From Bradyrhizobium sp. CCBAU 53340 (lineage in GTDB: Bacteria; Pseudomonadota; Alphaproteobacteria; Rhizobiales; Xanthobacteraceae): DNA of 64,000 bases. Below are positions 62,628-64,000 of this stretch, in pieces (the first letter of the stretch is position 1; each line of letters begins with the position of its first letter). Under the pieces are notes generated by a model. That model made no database searches. It worked only from the letters and a program-made list of their open reading frames with translations, and was not told the origin of the DNA. The translations under genes and the position numbers were made by a program. The stretch covers positions 3,410,001 to 3,474,000 of the forward strand of contig NZ_CP030055.1 in assembly GCF_015291645.1 (NCBI RefSeq). The letters are read 5' to 3'.

Positions 62628-63521
62628 ATGACAGAATTGCTACCGTTGGATGTCATCTCGGCTACAGCGGAGCTCATCATGTTGCAGTGGCAGGCGCGGT
62701 CAAATCCCCTCGCGTGGTGGTGGGGGTCCCTGACGCTTGTCAGTGCGGCCAACATTCTCGTCTGGTTCATGCTGTACCGCGAGTTCTATCCGAGCGTGGC
62801 CGGCAGCGTCGGCGGAGGCTCGGACATTGGCCTGATGTTCCTGTTGTGCGCGGGCTATGTATTCGGCTGCGCCTTCCGCTCCGTGCTGCCGCGCGCCGAT
62901 GTGCAGCGCATCTGCCTGTTTGACACCTGGCTCTCCAGCGTCTTCATCGGCCGCACCGTTGCGACCGTGGCCGAGCTCTGCTTCGTCGCGCAATGGGCGA
63001 TCATCCTGCACCAGCTCGGCAAGATGACCGGCGCGGAGACCGCGGTGAACATCGCGCTGGTGATCGTGCCCATCATCATCATCGCGGAGTGCTTCTCCTG
63101 GTACGCCGTGGTCACCACCAACTTCCTCTACAACGCGATCGAGAACTCGCTGTGGGCGGTGACCTTCTTCCTCGCCGGCATCGCGCTGTGCCGCCTGATG
63201 CCGGAATTTCAGGGCGTGGTGCGCTGGGCGCTGATGTCAGGCATCGTCGGCATCGCCTGTTTCCTCGCCTTCCTCGTCACCGTCGACGTGCCGATGTATC
63301 TCAGCCGCTGGCGGGCAGGGCATGAAGAGGGCAACAAATTCCTCGGCTTCCTCGAGGGCCTGCACGACGTCGCGACGCGGTGGGTGGTGACCCACGACAT
63401 CGCGCATTGGAAGGGCGAGCTGACCTGGATGTTCCTGTATTTCAGCGCTGCCGTGTGGTCGAGCCTCGCGCTCTGCGCGCTCTATGCGATGGAAGGTTAT
63501 CTCACGCTGTATCTCGCCTGA
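62628..63521 (+). CDS. Multi-spanning membrane protein of unknown family
   Basis: 297 aa from ATG 62628; the frame opens earlier at TTG 62523 but the added residues look non-hydrophobic and unlike a signal. About seven hydrophobic segments (e.g. LTLVSAANILVWFMLYREF, GLMFLLCAGYVFGCAF, NIALVIVPIIIIAECFSWYA, LMSGIVGIACFLAFLVTVDV, WMFLYFSAAVWSSLALCAL). No motif recognised. Inner membrane; function unknown. Confidence 0.7.
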   Translation: MTELLPLDVISATAELIMLQWQARSNPLAWWWGSLTLVSAANILVWFMLYREFYPSVAGSVGGGSDIGLMFLLCAGYVFGCAFRSVLPRADVQRICLFDTWLSSVFIGRTVATVAELCFVAQWAIILHQLGKMTGAETAVNIALVIVPIIIIAECFSWYAVVTTNFLYNAIENSLWAVTFFLAGIALCRLMPEFQGVVRWALMSGIVGIACFLAFLVTVDVPMYLSRWRAGHEEGNKFLGFLEGLHDVATRWVVTHDIAHWKGELTWMFLYFSAAVWSSLALCALYAMEGYLTLYLA

Positions 63522-63531
63522 GACTCTTTGT

Positions 63532-63583
63532 TTGACGCGTTTTCTTAACGCGAACCGGCGCCCACTTCGCTCGAAAGCGCTTT
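63532..63583. repeat. Dispersed short repeat, TTGACGCGTTTTCTTAACGCG family, copy 2
   Basis: Matches 39586-39636 over ~50 nt with a few substitutions, just before the end of the ABC binding-protein gene. Confidence 0.8.
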
Positions 63584-63585
63584 GT

Positions 63586-64000
63586 CTACTTGCCGACCAG
63601 GCCGCACTTGCTGCGGTCGAGCGGGCGGAAGGCCTGGTCGGGCGGAATGGTCGCGACCAGCTTGACGAAGTCCCACGGGCCCTTGGATTCCGCCGGCGTC
63701 TTGACCTGCACCAGATAGAGATCGTGCACCATGCGCTGGTCCTCGCGGATGCGGCCGTTCGTCGTGTAGGCATCCGACACCGGCGTCGCCTTCATCTTGG
63801 CCATCACGGTCGCGCTGTCGTCGGAGTCGGTGTCCTTCACGGCCTGCAGATAGTGGCGCACGGCGGAATAGACGCCGGCCTGGATCTGTGACGGCATCGC
63901 CTTGCGGCGGGCATAGAACGCATCGGAGAATTTTCGCGCAGCCGGCGAGAGGTCCTCGAAGAACGAGGTGACGATGAGATCGCCGCGCGTGGCCTTGAGA
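63586..64000 (-). CDS. Branched-chain amino-acid-type ABC substrate-binding protein, C-terminal part (5' end outside window)
   Basis: Open through the window edge. The visible C-terminal ~137 residues match periplasmic Leu/Ile/Val-type binding proteins: FSDAFYARRKAMPSQIQAGVYSAVRHYLQAVKDTDSDDSATV and IREDQRMVHDLYLVQVKTP...WDFVKLVATIP, with one Cys near the end (RSKCGLV). Ligand cannot be assigned. Confidence 0.85.
   Translation of the reverse strand, partial: LKATRGDLIVTSFFEDLSPAARKFSDAFYARRKAMPSQIQAGVYSAVRHYLQAVKDTDSDDSATVMAKMKATPVSDAYTTNGRIREDQRMVHDLYLVQVKTPAESKGPWDFVKLVATIPPDQAFRPLDRSKCGLVGK

Noticed and set aside
1..64000. CRISPR array, insertion sequences or prophage
   Set aside because: No regularly spaced repeats with unique spacers and no transposase, integrase or phage structural gene were found. 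The palindromic elements are dispersed singly.

Overview
The window reads as chromosomal DNA of a slow-growing rhizobial alphaproteobacterium, most probably Bradyrhizobium. The grounds are high GC with strong GC3 bias, an ATP12 F1-ATPase assembly chaperone, many small secreted Pro/Gly/Tyr/His-rich proteins typical of that genus, a fused indolepyruvate:ferredoxin oxidoreductase, GrlR-like and DUF3775 proteins, and a very high density of palindromic intergenic repeats. The genus call rests on recognition, not on a search. No rRNA, transposase, integrase, prophage or CRISPR array is visible. There is one tRNA, tRNA-Arg(TCG).

Layout. 1-7.7 kb: CLC chloride channel 3' end overlapping hisC; an alcohol dehydrogenase divergent from an HxlR regulator; a Do-type periplasmic protease overlapping rarA; an RluC/RluD-type pseudouridine synthase. 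7.9-13.6 kb: small exported protein, ATP12, a FliK-like protein overlapping a stand-alone FlhB C-terminal domain, a secreted dienelactone-hydrolase-like enzyme, a coiled-coil protein and a DUF4260 protein. 13.7-25 kb: acyl-CoA carboxylase beta subunit, small proteins, GST, two small secreted proteins, an alpha/beta hydrolase, an ArsR regulator divergent from a NIPSNAP/monooxygenase/ICL-PEP-mutase operon, a TRIC channel and a triheme cytochrome c. 25-37 kb: indolepyruvate:ferredoxin oxidoreductase, then a same-strand acyl-CoA cluster (thiolase-like, DUF35, hydratase-2, MFE-2-like dehydrogenase, DHDPS-like, Nudix), then a DMT exporter. 37-64 kb: a PAS histidine kinase, GrlR-like protein, several small membrane or secreted proteins, tRNA-Arg, AraC regulator, host-attachment-like protein, photolyase divergent from a chemoreceptor, 1-Cys peroxiredoxin, NPP-type phosphatase, GNAT, SDR, serine hydrolase divergent from an ArsR/AHSA1 pair, and a truncated amino-acid ABC binding protein.

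Most genes are housekeeping or ordinary accessory functions. The parts worth a second look are: (i) a ~0.55-0.6 kb non-coding-looking repeat present twice in opposite orientation (29.4 and 56.3 kb) with internal 16-nt inverted repeats; (ii) a FliK-like gene translationally coupled to a FlhB fragment that begins just after where the NPTH cleavage site should be; (iii) a beta-oxidation-like cluster whose thiolase-like member seems to lack the canonical nucleophile and is coupled to a DUF35 partner, as in steroid-side-chain aldolases; (iv) two separate ArsR genes whose start codons sit at the predicted transcription start inside a palindrome; (v) a Shine-Dalgarno-masking hairpin before a DMT transporter; (vi) a photolyase whose best-placed start codon is ATC; and (vii) two secreted ClpP-like Ser/His proteins.

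Start sites often differ from the longest open frame. Many frames extend upstream into palindromic repeats, and I chose the start with a Shine-Dalgarno sequence and family-like N-terminus where possible. Family names come from recognition of motifs and overall sequence. No database search was run.
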